Of a stretch of 64,000 bases of DNA, positions 11,501-25,469 are shown in pieces. Numbering within the stretch: position 1 is the first letter of the stretch; each line of letters begins with the position of its first letter. The notes beneath the pieces were generated by a model. That model saw only the letters and a list, made by a program, of their open reading frames with translations. It was not told the DNA's origin and did not search any database. The position numbers and the translations under genes were made by a program. Location: NCBI RefSeq assembly GCF_051020975.1, contig NW_027478159.1:8944501-9008500 (forward strand), given 5' to 3'. The DNA is from Osmia lignaria lignaria (Eukaryota > Arthropoda > Insecta > Hymenoptera > Megachilidae).

Positions 11501-13373
11501 GCGTAGTTTTCGAGATATATCGAGATATTTAAAAGTTCCGAAGCCGCACCAACATAATAGAGATACAGAAACACCGTGGCCCCTTTCTTTGAGATAACTC
11601 TGCGTTTAGTGCGAGCCGCAAATGCCACTTCCAGCTTAGCTGTGCAGAAGAAGAACAACAAGAAGAAGAAATATCTCGAAATATGTCCGTCAGGCCCCTT
11701 CCCTTGAGATAAATCTGCAAATATCTCGGAAACGAAGCGAGCTATGGCAAAATGTTAAGACACCTTTTTTGTAGAGAATTAAGTTTCCTACTTTTTATGT
11801 TCTATGATATTTTTTGATCAGATGCGTAGTTCTCGAGATATATCAAGATATTTAAAAGTTCCGAAGACGCACCAACATAATAGAGATACAGAAACACCGT
11901 GGCCCCTTTCTTTGAGATAACTCTGCACTATTGCGAGCTGCAAATGCCACTTCCAGCTTAGCTGTGCAGAAGAAGAACAACAAGAAGAAGAAATATCTCG
12001 AAATATGTCCGTCAGGCCCCTTCCCTTGAGATAAATCTGCAAATATCTCGGAAACGAAGAGAGCTATGGCAAAATGTTAAGAGACCTTTTTTGTAGAGAA
12101 TTAAGTTTCCTACTTTTTATGTTCTATGATATTTTTTGATCAGATGCGTAGTTCTCGAGATATATCAAGATATTTAAAAGTTCCGAAGCCGCACCAACAT
12201 AATAGAGATACAGAAACACCGTGGCCCCTTTCTTTGAGATAACTCTGCACTATTGCGAGCTGTAAATGCCACTTCCAGCTTAGCTGTGCAGAAGAAGAAC
12301 AACAAGAAGAAGAAATATCTCGAAATATGTCCGTCAGGCCCCTTCCCTTGGGATATATCTGCAAATATCTCGGAAACGAAGCGAGCTATGGCCAATTGTT
12401 AAGAGACCTTTTTTGTAGAGAATTATGTTTCCTACAATTTATGTTCTATGATATTTTTTGATCAGAAGCGTAGTTTTCGAGATATATCGAGATATTTAAA
12501 AGTTCCGAAGCCGCACCAACATAATAGAGATACAGAAACACCGTGGCCCCTTTCTTTGAGATAACTCTGCGTTTAGTGCGAGCCGCAAATGCCACTTCCA
12601 GCTTAGCTGTGCAGAAGAAGAACAACAAGAAGAAGAAATATCTCGAAATATGTCCGTCAGGCCCCTTCCCTTGAGATATATCTGCAAATATCTCGGAAAC
12701 GAAGCTGGCTATGGCAAAATGTTAAGAGACCTTTTTTGTAGAGAATTATGTTTCCTACAATTTATGTTCTATGATATTTTTTGATCAGAAGCGTAGTTTT
12801 CGAGATATATCGAGATATTTAAAAGTTCCGAAGCCGCACCAACATAATAGAGATACAGAAACACCGTGGCCCCTTTCTTTGAGATAACTCTGCACTATTG
12901 CGAGCCGCAAATGCCACTTCCAGCTTAGCTGTGCAGAAGAAGAACAACAAGAAGAAGAAATATCTCGAAATATGTCCGTCAGGCCCCTTCCCTTGAGATA
13001 TATCTGCAAATATCTCGGAAACGAAGCGAGCTATGGCAAAATGTTAAGAGACCTTTTTTGTAGAGAATTATGTTTCCTACAATTTATGTTCTATGATATT
13101 TTTTGATCAGAAGCGTAGTTTTCGAGATATATCGAGATATTTAAAAGTTCCGAAGCCGCACCAACATAATAGAGATACAGAAACACCGTGGCTCCTTTCT
13201 TTGAGATAACTCTGCGTTTAGTGCGAGCCGCAAATGCCACTTCCAGCTTAGCTGTGCAGAAGAAGAACAACAAGAAGAAGAAATATCTCGAAATATGTCC
13301 GTCAGGCCCCTTCCCTTGAGATAAATCTGCAAATATCTCGGAAACGAAGCGAGCTATGGCAAAATGTTAAGAC

Positions 13374-16272
13374 ACCTTTTTTGTAGAGAATTAAGTTTCC
13401 TACTTTTTATGTTCTATGATATTTTTTGATCAGATGCGTAGTTCTCGAGATATATCAAGATATTTAAAAGTTCCGAAGCCGCACCAACATAATAGAGATA
13501 CAGAAACACCGTGGCCCCTTTCTTTGAGATAACTCTGCACTAGTGCGAGCCGCAAATGCCACTTCCAGCTTAGCTGTGCAGAAGTCGAACAACAAGAAGA
13601 AGAAATATCTCGAAATATGTCCGTCAGGCCCCTTCCCTTGAGATGTATCTGCAAATATCTCGGAAACGAAGCGAGCTATGGCAAAATGTTAAGACACCTT
13701 TTTTGTAGAGAATTAAGTTTCCTACTTTTTATGTTCTATGATATTTTTTGATCAGATGCGTAGTTCTCGAGATATATCAAGATATTTAAAAGTTCCGAAG
13801 CCGCACCAACATAATAGAGATACAGAAACACCGTGGCCCCTTTCTTTGAGATAACTCTGCACTATTGCGAGCTGCAAATGCCACTTCCAGCTTAGCTGTG
13901 CAGAGGAAGAACAACAAGAAGAAGAAATATCTCGAAATATGTCCGTCAGGCCCCTTCCCTTGAGATATATCTGCAAATATCTCGGAAACGAAGCGAGCTA
14001 TGGCAAAATGTTGAGAGACCTTTTTTGTAGAGAATTAAGTTTCCTACTTTCTATGTTCTATGATATTTTTTGATCAGATGCGTAGTTCTCGAGATATATC
14101 AAGATATTTGAAAGTTCCGAAGCCGCACCAACATAATAGAGATACAGAAACACCGTGGCCCCTTTCTTTGAGATAACTCTGCACTATTGCGAGCTGCAAA
14201 TGCCACTTCCAGCTTAGCTGTGCAGAAGAAGAACATCAAGAAGAAGAAATATCTCGAAATATGTCCGTCAGGCCCCTTCCCTTGAGATAAATCTGCAAAT
14301 ATCTCGGAAACGAAGAGAGCTATGGCAAAATGTTAAGAGACCTTTTTTGTAGAGAATTATGTTTCCTACAATTTATGTTCTATGGTATTTTTTGATCAGA
14401 AGCGTAGTTTTCGAGATATATCGAGATATTTAAAAGTTCCGAAGCCGCACCAACATAATAGAGATACAGAAACACCGTGGCCCCTTTCGTTGAGATAACT
14501 CTGCACTAGTGCGAGCCGCAAATGCCACTTCCGGCTTAGCTGTGCAGAAGAAGAACAACAAGAAGAAGAAATATCTCGAAATATGTCCGTCAGGCCCCTT
14601 CCCTTGAGATAAATCTGCAAATATCTCGGAAACGAAGCGAGCTATGGCAAAATGTTAAGAGACCTTTTTTGTAGAGAATTATGTTTCCTACAATTTATGT
14701 TCTATGGTATTTTTTGATCAGAAGCGTAGTTTTCGAGATATATCGAGATATTTAAAAGTTCCGAAGCCGCACCAACATAATAGAGATACAGAAACACCGT
14801 GGCCCCTTTCGTTGAGATAACTCTGCACTAGTGCGAGCCGTAAATGCCACTTCCAGCTTAGCTGTGCAGAAGAAGAACAACAAGAAGAAGAAATATCTCG
14901 AAATATGTCCGTCAGGCCCCTTCCCTTGAGATAAATCTGCAAATATCTCGGAAACGAAGCGAGCTATGGCCAATTGTTAAGAGACCTTTTTTGTAGAGAA
15001 TTAAGTTGCCTACTTTTTATGTTCTATGATATTTTTTGATCAGATGCGTAGTTCTCGAGATATATCAAGATATTTAAAAGTTCCGAAGCCGCACCAACAT
15101 AATAGAGATACAGAAACACCGTGGCCCCTTTCTTTGAGATAACTCTGCACTATTGCGAGCTGCAAATGCCACTTCCAGCTTAGCTGTGCAGAAGAAGAAC
15201 ATCAAGAAGAAGAAATATCTCGAAATATGTCCGTCAGGCCCCTTCCCTTGAGATAAATCTGCAAATATCTCGGAAACGAAGCGAGCTATGGCCAATTGTT
15301 AAGAGACCTTTTTTGTAGAGAATTAAGTTTCCTACTTTTTATGTTCTATGATATTTTTTGATCAGATGCGTAGTTCTCGAGATATATCAAGATATTTAAA
15401 AGTTCCGAAGCCGCACCAACATAATAGAGATACAGAAACACCGTGGCCCCTTTCTTTGAGATAACTCTGCACTAGTGCGAGCCGCAAATGCCACTTCCAG
15501 CTTAGCTGTGCAGAAGAAGAACAACAAGAAGAAGAAATATCTCGAAATATGTCCGTCAGGCCCCTTCCCTTGAGATAAATCTGCAAATATCTCGGAAACG
15601 AAGCGAGCTATGGCTAAATGTTAAGAGACCTTTTTTGTAGAGAATTAAGTTTCCTACTTTTTATGTTCTATGATATTTTTTGATCAGATGCGTAGTTCTC
15701 GAGATATATCAACATATTTAAAAGTTCCGAAGCCGCACCAACATAATAGAGATACAGAAACACCGTGGCCCCTTTCTTTGAGATAACTCTGCACTATTGT
15801 GAGCTGCAAATGCCACTTCCAGCTTAGCTGTGCAGAGGAAGAACAACAAGAAGAAGAAATATCTCGAAATATGTCCGTCAGGCCAGTTCCTTTGAGCTGA
15901 ATCTGCAAATATCTCGGAAACGAAGCGATCTATGGCAAAATGTTAAGAGACATTTTTTGTAGAGAATTATGTTTCCTACAATTTATGTTCTATGATATTT
16001 TTTGATCAGAAGCGTAGTTTTCGAGATATATCGAGATATTTAAAAGTTCCGAAGCCGCACCAACATAATAGGGATACAGAAACACCGTGGCCCCTTTCTT
16101 TGAGATAACTCTGCACTAGTGCGAGCCGCAAATGCCACTTCCAGCTTAGCTGTGCAGAAGAAGAACAACAAGAAGAAGAAATATCTCGAAATATGTCCGT
16201 CAGGCCCCTTCCCTTGAGATAAATCTTGCAAATATCTCGGAAACGAAGCGAGCTATGGCAAAATGTTAAGAG
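13374..16272 (+). repeat. 9-unit HOR 'a', third copy (inside second block)
   Basis: Same ordered variants as the two copies at 2.7-8.5 kb, at an offset of 10631 from copy 1. It is one base longer because of an inserted T at about 16224 (AAATCTTGC instead of AAATCTGC). The next unit matches sequence after copy 2 of the first block, so this block holds only one copy. Confidence 0.92.
16218..16232 (+). other. Single-base insertion in a unit
   Basis: AAATCTTGCAAAT replaces AAATCTGCAAAT, making this unit 323 bp. It is the only length difference between the three copies of 9-unit HOR 'a', so it arose after the large duplication or is a sequencing error. Confidence 0.9.
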
Positions 16273-18224
16273 ACCTTTTTTGTAGAGAATTAAGTTTCCT
16301 ACTTTTTATGTTCTATGATATTTTTTGATCAGATGCGTAGTTCTCGAGATATATCAAGATATTTAAAAGTTCCGAAGCCGCACCAACATAATAGAGATAC
16401 AGAAACACCGTGGCCCCTTTCCTTGAGATAACTCTGCACTATTGCGAGCTGTAAATGCCACCTCCAGCTTAGCTGTGCAGAAGAAGAACAACAAGAAGAA
16501 GAAATATCTCGAAATATGTCCGTCAGGCCCCTTCCCTTGAGATATATCTGCAAATATCTCGGAAACGAAGCGAGCTATGGCAAAATGTTAAGAGACCTTT
16601 TTTGTAGAGAATTATGTTTCCTACAATTTACGTTCTATGATATTTTTTGATCAGAAGCGTAGTTTTCGAGATACATCGAGATATTTAAAAGTTCCGAAGC
16701 CGCACCAACATAATAGAGATACAGAAACACCGTGGCCCCTTTCTTTGAGATAACTCTGCACTAGTGCGAGCCGCAAATGCCACTTCCAGCTTAGCTGTGC
16801 AGAAGAAGAACAACAAGAAGAAGAAATATCTCGAAATATGTCCGTCAGGCCCCTTCCCTTGAGATAAATGTGCAAATATCTCGGAAACGAAGCGAGCTAT
16901 GGCAAAATGTTAAGAGACCTTTTTTGTAGAGAATTAAGTTTCCTACATTTTATGTTCTATGATATTTTTGGATCAGATGCGTAGTTCTCGAGATATATCA
17001 AGATATTTAAAAGTTCCGAAGCCGCACCAACATAATAGAGATACAGAAACACCGTGGCCCCTTTCTTTGAGATAACTCTGCACTATTGCGAGCTGCAAAT
17101 GCCACTTCCAGCTTAGCTGTGCAGAGGAAGAACAACAAGAAGAAGAAATATCTCGAAATATGTCCGTCAGGCCAGTTCCTTTGAGCTGAATCTGCAAATA
17201 TCTCGGAAACGAAGCGAGCTATGGCAAAATGTTAAGAGACATTTTTTGTAGAGAATTATGTTTCCTACAATTTATGTTCTATGATATTTTTTGATCAGAA
17301 GCGTAGTTTTCGAGATACATCGAGATATTTAAAAGTTCCGAAGCCGCACCAACATAATAGAGATACAGAAACACCGTCGCCCCTTTCTTTGAGATAACTC
17401 TGCACTAGTGCGAGCCGCAAATGCCACTTCCAGCTTAGCTGTGCAGAAGAAGAACAACAAGAAGAAGAAATATCTCGAAATATGTCCGTCAGGCCCCTTC
17501 CCTTGAGATATATCTGCAAATATCTCGGAAACGAAGCGAGCTATGGCAAAATGTTAAGAGACATTTTTTGTAGAGAATTATGTTTCCTACAATTTATGTT
17601 CTATGATATTTTTTGATCAGAAGCGTAGTTTTCGAGATACATCGAGATATTTAAAAGTTCCGAAGCCGCACCAACATAATAGAGATACAGAAACACCGTG
17701 GCCCCTTTCTTTGAGATAACTCTGCACTAGTGCGAGCCGCAAATGCCACTTCCAGCTTAGCTGTGCAGAAGAAGAACAACAAGAAGAAGAAATATCTCGA
17801 AATATGTCCGTCAGGCCCCTTCCCTTGAGATATATCTGCAAATATCTCGGAAACGAAGCGAGCTATGGCAAAATGTTAAGAGACCTTTTTTGTAGAGAAT
17901 TATGTTTCCTACAATTTACGTTCTATGATATTTTTTGATCAGAAGCGTAGTTTTCGAGATACATCGAGATATTTAAAAGTTCCGAAGCCGCACCAACATA
18001 ATAGGGATACAGAACCACCGTGGCCCCTTTCTTTGAGATAACTCTGCACTAGTGCGAGCCGCAAATGCCACTTCCAGCTTAGCTGTGCAGAAGAAGAACA
18101 ACAAGAAGAAGAAATATCTCGAAATATGTCCGTCAGGCCCCTTCCCTTGAGATAGATCTGCAAATATCTCGGAAACGAAGCGAGCTATGGCAAAATGTTA
18201 AGAGACCTTTTTTGTAGAGAATTA

Positions 18225-20462
18225 AGCTTCCTACTTTTTATCTTCTATGATATTTTTTGATCAGATGCGTAGTTCTCGAGATATATCAAGATATTTAAAA
18301 GTTCCGAAGCCGCACCAACATAATAGAGATACAGAAACACCGTGGCCCCTCTCTTTGAGATAACTCTGCACTATTGCGAGCTGGAAATGCCACTTCCAGT
18401 TTAGCTGTGCAGAAGAAGAACAACAAGAAGAAGAAATATCTCGAAATATGTCCGTTAGGCCCCTTCCCTTGAGATAAATCTGCAAATATCTCGGAAACGA
18501 AGCGAGCTATGGCAAAATGTTAAGAGACCTCTTTTGTAGAGAATTAAGTTTCCCACTTTTTATGTTCTATGATATTTTTTGATCAGATGCGTAGTTCTCG
18601 AGATATATCAAGATATTTAAAAGTTCCGAAGCCGCACCAACATAATAGAGATACAGAAACACCGTGGCCCCTTTCTTTGAGATAACTCTGCACTATTGCG
18701 AGCTGTAAATGCCACTTCCAGCTTAGCTGTGCAGAAGAAGAACAACAAGAAGCAGAAATATCTCGAAATATGTCCGTCAGGCCCCTTCCCTTGAGATAAA
18801 TCTGCAAATATCTCGGAAACGAAGCGAGCTATGGCAAAATGTTAACAGACGTTTTTTATAGAGAATTATGTTTCCTACAATTTATGTTCTATGATATTTT
18901 TTGATCAGAAGCGTAGTTTTCGAGATACATCGAGATATTTAAAAGTTCCGAAGCCGCACCAACATAATAGAGATACAGAAACACCGTGGCCCCTTTCTTT
19001 GAGATAACTCTGCACTAGTGCGAGCCGCAAATGCCACTTCCAGCTTAGCTGTGCAGAAGAAGAACAACAAGAAGAAGAAATATCTCGAAATATGTCCGTC
19101 AGGCCCCTTCCCTTGAGATATATCTGCAAATATCTCGGAAACGAAGCGAGCTATGGCAAAATGTTAAGAGACCTTTTTTGTAGAGAATTATGTTTCCTAC
19201 AATTTACGTTCTATGATATTTTTTGATCAGAAGCGTAGTTTTCGAGATACATCGAGATATTTAAAAGTTCCGAAGCCGCACCAACATAATAGGGATACAG
19301 AAACACCGTGGCCCCTTTCTTTGAGATAACTCTGCACTAGTGCGAGCCGCAAATGCCACTTCCAGCTTAGCTGTGCAGAAGAAGAACAACAAGAAGAAGA
19401 AATATCTCGAAATATGTCCGTCAGGCCCCTTCCCTTGAGATAAATCTGCAAATATCTCGGAAACGAAGCGGGCTATGGCAAAATGTTAAGAGACCTTTTT
19501 TGTAGAGAATTAAGCTTCCTACTTTTTATCTTCTATGATATTTTTTGATCAGATGCGTAGTTCTCGAGATACATCGCGATATTTAAAAGTTCCGAAGCCC
19601 CACCAACATAATAGAGATACAGAAACACCGTGGCCCCTTTCTTTGAGATAACTCTGCACTAGTGCGAGCCGCAAATGCCACTTCCAGCTTAGCTGTGCAG
19701 AAGAAGAACAACAAGAAGAAGAAATATCTGGAAATATGTCCGTCAGGCCCCTTCCCTTGAGATATATCTGCAAATATCTCGGAAACGAAGCGAGCTATGG
19801 CAAAATGTTAAGAGACGTTTTTATAGAGAATTATGTTTCCTACAATTTATGTTCTATGATATTTTTTGATCAGAAGCGTAGTTTTCGAGATATATCGAGA
19901 TATTTAAAAGTTCCGAAGCCGCACCAACATAATAGGGATACAGAAACACCGTGGCCCCTTTCTTTGAGATAACTCTGCACTAGTGCGAGCCGCAAATGCC
20001 ACTTCCAGCTTAGCTGTGCAGAAGAAGAACAACAAGAAGAAGAAATATCTCGAAATATGTCCGTCAGGCCCCTTCCCTTGAGATAAATCTGCAAATATCT
20101 CGGAAACGAAGCGAGCTATGGCAAAATGTTAAGAGACCTTTTTTGTAGAGAATTAAGTTTCCTACTTTTTATCTTCTATGATATTTTTTGATCAGATGCG
20201 TAGTTCTCGAGATATATCAAGATATTTAAAAGTTCCGAAGCCGCACCAACATAATAGAGATACAGAAACACCGTGGCCCCTCTCTTTGAGATAACTCTGC
20301 ACTATTGCGAGCTGGAAATGCCACTTCCAGTTTAGCTGTGCAGAAGAAGAACAACAAGAAGAAGAAATATCTCGAAATATGTCCGTTAGGCCCCTTCCCT
20401 TGAGATAAAACTGCAAATATCTCGGAAACGAAGCGAGCTATGGCAAAATGTTAAGAGACCTC
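18225..20462 (+). repeat. Mixed satellite units, 6-unit spacing
   Basis: This zone follows the end of the 35-unit block. The stretch from about 18.22 to 18.6 kb (ATCTTCTATG, CTGGAAATG with CCAGTTTAG, GTCCGTTAGG, GACCTCTTTTG) recurs at about 20.15-20.53 kb, an offset of 1931, which is six units minus the base lost at about 19816. Several units between carry GAGATACATCGAG. No gene or unrelated sequence is present. Confidence 0.8.
19812..19824 (+). other. Single-base deletion in a T-run
   Basis: GACGTTTTTATAG has one T fewer than GACGTTTTTTATAG in sister units (for example near 20781 and 21103), giving a 321-bp unit. It is the only net loss in the window and lies in a homopolymer. Confidence 0.9.
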
Positions 20463-21749
20463 TTTTGTAGAGAATTAAGTTTCCTACTTTTTATGTTCTA
20501 TGATATTTTTTGATCAGATGCGTAGTTCTCGAGATATATCAAGATATTTAAAAGTTCCGAAGCCGCACCAACATAATAGAGATACAGAAACACCGTGGCC
20601 CCTTTCTTTGAGATAACTCTGCACTATTGCGAGCTGCAAATGCCACTTCCAGCTTAGCTGTGCAGAGGAAGAACAACAAGAAGAAGAAATATCTCGAAAT
20701 ATGTCCGTCAGGCCAGTTCCTTTGAGCTGAATCTGCAAATATCTCGGAAACGAAGCGAGCTATGGCAAAATGTTAAGAGACGTTTTTTATAGAGAATTAT
20801 GTTTCCTACAATTTATGTTCTATGATATTTTTTGATCAGAAGCGTAGTTTTCGAGATATATCGAGATATTTAAAAGTTCCGAAGCCGCACCAACATAATA
20901 GGGATACAGAAACACCATGGCCCCTTTCTTTGAGATAACTCTGCACTATTGCGAGCTGTAAATGCCACTTCCAGCTTAGCTGTGCAGAAGAAGAACAACA
21001 AGAAGAAGAAATATCTGGATATATGTCCGTCAGGCCCCTTCCCTTGAGATATATCTGCAAATATCTCGGAAACGAAGCGAGCTATGGCAAAATGTTAAGA
21101 GACGTTTTTTATAGAGAATTATGTTTCCTACAATTTATGTTCTATGATATTTTTTGATCAGAAGCGTAGTTTTCGAGATACATCGAGATATTTAAAAGTT
21201 CCGAAGCCGCACCAACATAATAGAGATACAGAAACACCGTGGCCCCTTTCTTTGAGATAACTCTGCACTAGTGCGAGCCGCAAATGCCACTTCCAGCTTA
21301 GCTGTGCAGAAGAAGAACAACAAGAAGAAGAAATATCTCGAAATATGTCCGTCAGGCCCCTTCCCTTGAGATAAATCTGCAAATATCTCGGAAACGAAGC
21401 GAGCTATGGCAAAATGTTAAGAGACCTTTTTTGTAGAGAATTAAGTTTCCTACTTTTTATCTTCTATGATATTTTTTGATCAGATGCGTAGTTCTCGAGA
21501 TATATCAAGATATTTAAAAGTTCCGAAGCCGCACCAACATAATAGAGATACAGAAACACCGTGGCCCCTTTCTTTGAGATAACTCTGCACTATTGCGAGC
21601 TGTAAATGCCACTTCCAGCTTAGCTGTGCAGAAGAAGTACAACAAGAAGAAGAAATATCTCGAAATATGTCCGTCAGGCCCCTTCCCTTGAGATATATCT
21701 GCAAATATCTCGGAAACGAAGCGAGCTATGGCAAAATGTTAAGAGACCT
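20463..21749 (+). repeat. 6-unit-offset duplication, left copy
   Basis: About 1,287 bp (four units) matching 22395-23681 at offset 1932. Shared private marks include the GGCCAGTTCC haplotype, GACGTTTTTTATAG, AATAGGGATAC with ACACCATGG, and ATCTGGATATATG. Differences seen include A/T at 22475 and GAAGTACAAC at about 21635. Confidence 0.85.
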
Positions 21750-22394
21750 CTTTTGTAGAGAATTAAGTTTCCTACTTTTTATGTTCTATGATATTTTTTG
21801 ATCAGATGCGTAGTTCTCGAGATATATCAAGATATTTAAAAGTTCCGAAGCCGCACCAACATAATAGAGATACAGAAACACCGTGGCCCCTTTCTTTGAG
21901 ATAACTCTGCACTATTGCGAGCTGTAAATGCCACTTCCAGCTTAGCTGTGCAGAAGAAGAACAACAAGAAGAAGAAATATCTCGAAATATGTCCGTCAGG
22001 CCCCTTCCCTTGAGATATATCTGCAAATATCTCGGAAACGAAGCGAGCTATGGCAAAATGTTAAGAGACCTTTTTTGTAGAGAATTATGTTTCCTACAAT
22101 TTATGTTCTATGATATTTTTTGATCAGAAGCGTAGTTTTCGAGATATATCGAGATATTTAAAAGTTCCGAAGCCGCACCAACATAATAGAGATACAGAAA
22201 CACCGTGGCCCCTTTCGTTGAGATAACTCTGCACTAGTGCGAGCCGCAAATGCCACTTCCAGCTTAGCTGTGCAGAAGAAGAACAACAAGAAGAAGAAAT
22301 ATCTCGAAATATGTCCGTCAGGCCCCTTCCCTTGAGATAAATCTGCACATATCTCGGAAACGAAGCGAGCTATGGCAAAATGTTAAGAGACCTT

Positions 22395-23681
22395 TTTTGT
22401 AGAGAATTAAGTTTCCTACTTTTTATGTTCTATGATATTTTTTGATCAGATGCGTAGTTCTCGAGATATATCAAGTTATTTAAAAGTTCCGAAGCCGCAC
22501 CAACATAATAGAGATACAGAAACACCGTGGCCCCTTTCTTTGAGATAACTCTGCACTATTGCGAGCTGCAAATGCCACTTCCAGCTTAGCTGTGCAGAGG
22601 AAGAACAACAAGAAGAAGAAATATCTCGAAATATGTCCGTCAGGCCAGTTCCTTTGAGCTGAATCTGCAAATATCTCGGAAACGAAGCGAGCTATGGCAA
22701 AATGTTAAGAGACGTTTTTTATAGAGAATTATGTTTCCTACAATTTATGTTCTATGATATTTTTTGATCAGAAGCGTAGTTTTCGAGATATATCGAGATA
22801 TTTAAAAGTTCCGAAGCCGCACCAACATAATAGGGATACAGAAACACCATGGCCCCTTTCTTTGAGATAACTCTGCACTATTGCGAGCTGTAAATGCCAC
22901 TTCCAGCTTAGCTGTGCAGAAGAAGAACAACAAGAAGAAGAAATATCTGGATATATGTCCGTCAGGCCCCTTCCCTTGAGATATATCTGCAAATATCTCG
23001 GAAACGAAGCGAGCTATGGCAAAATGTTAAGAGACGTTTTTTATAGAGAATTATGTTTCCTACAATTTATGTTCTATGATATTTTTTGATCAGAAGCGTA
23101 GTTTTCGAGATACATCGAGATATTTAAAAGTTCCGAAGCCGCACCAACATAATAGAGATACAGAAACACCGTGGCCCCTTTCTTTGAGATAACTCTGCAC
23201 TAGTGCGAGCCGCAAATGCCACTTCCAGCTTAGCTGTGCAGAAGAAGAACAACAAGAAGAAGAAATATCTCGAAATATGTCCGTCAGGCCCCTTCCCTTG
23301 AGATAAATCTGCAAATATCTCGGAAACGAAGCGAGCTATGGCAAAATGTTAAGAGACCTTTTTTGTAGAGAATTAAGTTTCCTACTTTTTATCTTCTATG
23401 ATATTTTTTGATCAGATGCGTAGTTCTCGAGATATATCAAGATATTTAAAAGTTCCGAAGCCGCACCAACATAATAGAGATACAGAAACACCGTGGCCCC
23501 TTTCTTTGAGATAACTCTGCACTATTGCGAGCTGTAAATGCCACTTCCAGCTTAGCTGTGCAGAAGAAGAACAACAAGAAGAAGAAATATCTCGAAATAT
23601 GTCCGTCAGGCCCCTTCCCTTGAGATATATCTGCAAATATCTCGGAAACGAAGCGAGCTATGGCAAAATGTTAAGAGACCT
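22395..23681 (+). repeat. 6-unit-offset duplication, right copy
   Basis: Counterpart of 20463-21749, with the same ordered variants and only a handful of differences. The two units between the matched segments differ from their expected partners, so this is not a clean tandem six-unit repeat. Confidence 0.85.
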
Positions 23682-25469
23682 TTTTTGTAGAGAATTATGT
23701 TTCCTACAATTTATGTTGTATGATATTGTTTGATCAGAAGCGTAGTTTTCGAGATACATCGAGATATTTAAAAGTTCCGAAGCCGCACCAACATAATAGA
23801 GATACAGAAACACCGTGGCCCCTTTCTTTGAGATAACTCTGCACTAGTGCGAGCCGCAAATGCCACTTCCAGCTTAGCTGTGCAGAAGAAGAACAACAAG
23901 AAGAAGAAATATCTCGAAATATGTCCGTCAGGCCCCTTCCCTTGAGATATATCTGCAAATATCTCGGAAACGAAGCGAGCTATGGCAAAATGTTAAGAGA
24001 CCTTTTTTGTAGAGAATTCTGTTTCCTACAATTTATGTTCTATGATATTTTTTGATCAGAAGCGTAGTTTTCGAGATATATCGAGATATTTAAAAGTTCC
24101 GAAGCCGCACCAACATAATAGAGGTACAGAAACACCGTGGCCCCTTTCTTTGAGATAACTCTGCACTAGTGCGAGCCGCAAATGCCACTTCCAGCTTAGC
24201 TGTGCAGAAGAAGAACAACAAGAAGAAGAAATATCTCGAAATATGTCCGTCAGGCCCCTTCCCTTGAGATAAATCTGCAAATATCTCGGAAACGAAGCGA
24301 GCTATGGCAAAATGTTAAGAGACCTTTTTTGTAGAGAATTAAGTTTCCTACTTTTTATGTTCTATGATATTTTTTAATCAGATGCGTAGTTCTCGAGATA
24401 TATCGAGATATTTAAAAGTTCCGAAGCCGCACCAACATAATAGAGGTACAGAAACACCGTGGCCCCTTTCTTTGAGATAACTCTGCACTAGTGCGAGCCG
24501 CAAATGCCACTTCCAGCTTAGCTGTGCAGAAGAAGAACAACAAGAAGAAGAAATATCTCGAAATATGTCCGTCAGGCCCCTTCCCTTGAGATAAATCTGC
24601 AAATATCTCGGAAACGAAGCGAGCTATGGCAAAATGTTAAGAGACCTTTTTTGTAGAGAATTAAGTTTCCTACTTTTTATGTTCTATGATATTTTTTGAT
24701 CAGATGCGTAGTTCTCGAGATATATCAAGATATTTAAAAGTTCCGAAGCCGCACCAACATAATAGAGATACAGAAACACCGTGGCCCCTTTCTTTGAGAT
24801 AACTCTGCACTATTGCGAGCTGTAAATGCCACTTCCAGCTTAGCTGTGCAGAAGAAGAACAACAAGAAGAAGAAATATCTCGAAATATGTCCGTCAGGCC
24901 CCTTCCCTTGAGATATATCTGCAAATATCTCGGAAACGAAGCGAGCTATGGCAAAATGTTAAGAGACCTTTTTTGTAGAGAATTATGTTTCCTACAATTT
25001 ATGTTCTATGATATTTTTTGATCAGAAGCGTAGTTTTCGAGATATATCGAGATATTTAAAAGTTCCGAAGCCGCACCAACATAATAGAGATACAGAAACA
25101 CCGTGGCCCCTTTCTTTGAGATAACTCTGCACTAGTGGGAGCTGCAAATGCCACTTCCAGCTTAGCTGTGCAGAAGAAGAACAAGAAGAAGAAGAAGTAT
25201 CTCGAAATATGTCCGTCAGGCCCGTTCCTTTGAGCTGAATCTGCAAATATCTCGGAAACGAAGCGAGCTATGGCAAAATCTTAAGAGACGTTTTTTGTAG
25301 AGAATTATGTTTCCAACAATTTATGTTGTATGATATTTTTTGATCAGAAGCGTAGTTTTCGAGATATATCGAGATATTTAAAAGTTCCGAAGCCGCACCA
25401 ACATAATAGAGATACAGAAACACCGTGGCCCCTTTCTTTGAGATAACTCTGCACTATTGCGAGCTGTAA

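Larger units (their letters stand above)
10491..18224 (+). repeat. 35-unit block, second (contracted, 24-unit) copy
   Basis: The part from 11276 to 18224 follows the first block variant by variant. Shared marks include the 323-bp units, the GGGATATATC variant, the GAACATCAAG variant, the TCAACATATTT variant and GATCTATGG. Two segments are absent: two units (corresponding to about 1140-1784) and nine units (one of the two 2,898-bp HOR copies). The bases 10491-11275 would match sequence left of the window, so that part is inferred. The match ends at 18224, where TTATG becomes TTAAGC. Confidence 0.8.

Noticed and set aside
19736..19972. 78-codon plus-strand open frame
   Set aside because: It exists only because one T is missing from a T-run near 19816. 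It is a single occurrence and is explained by the indel.
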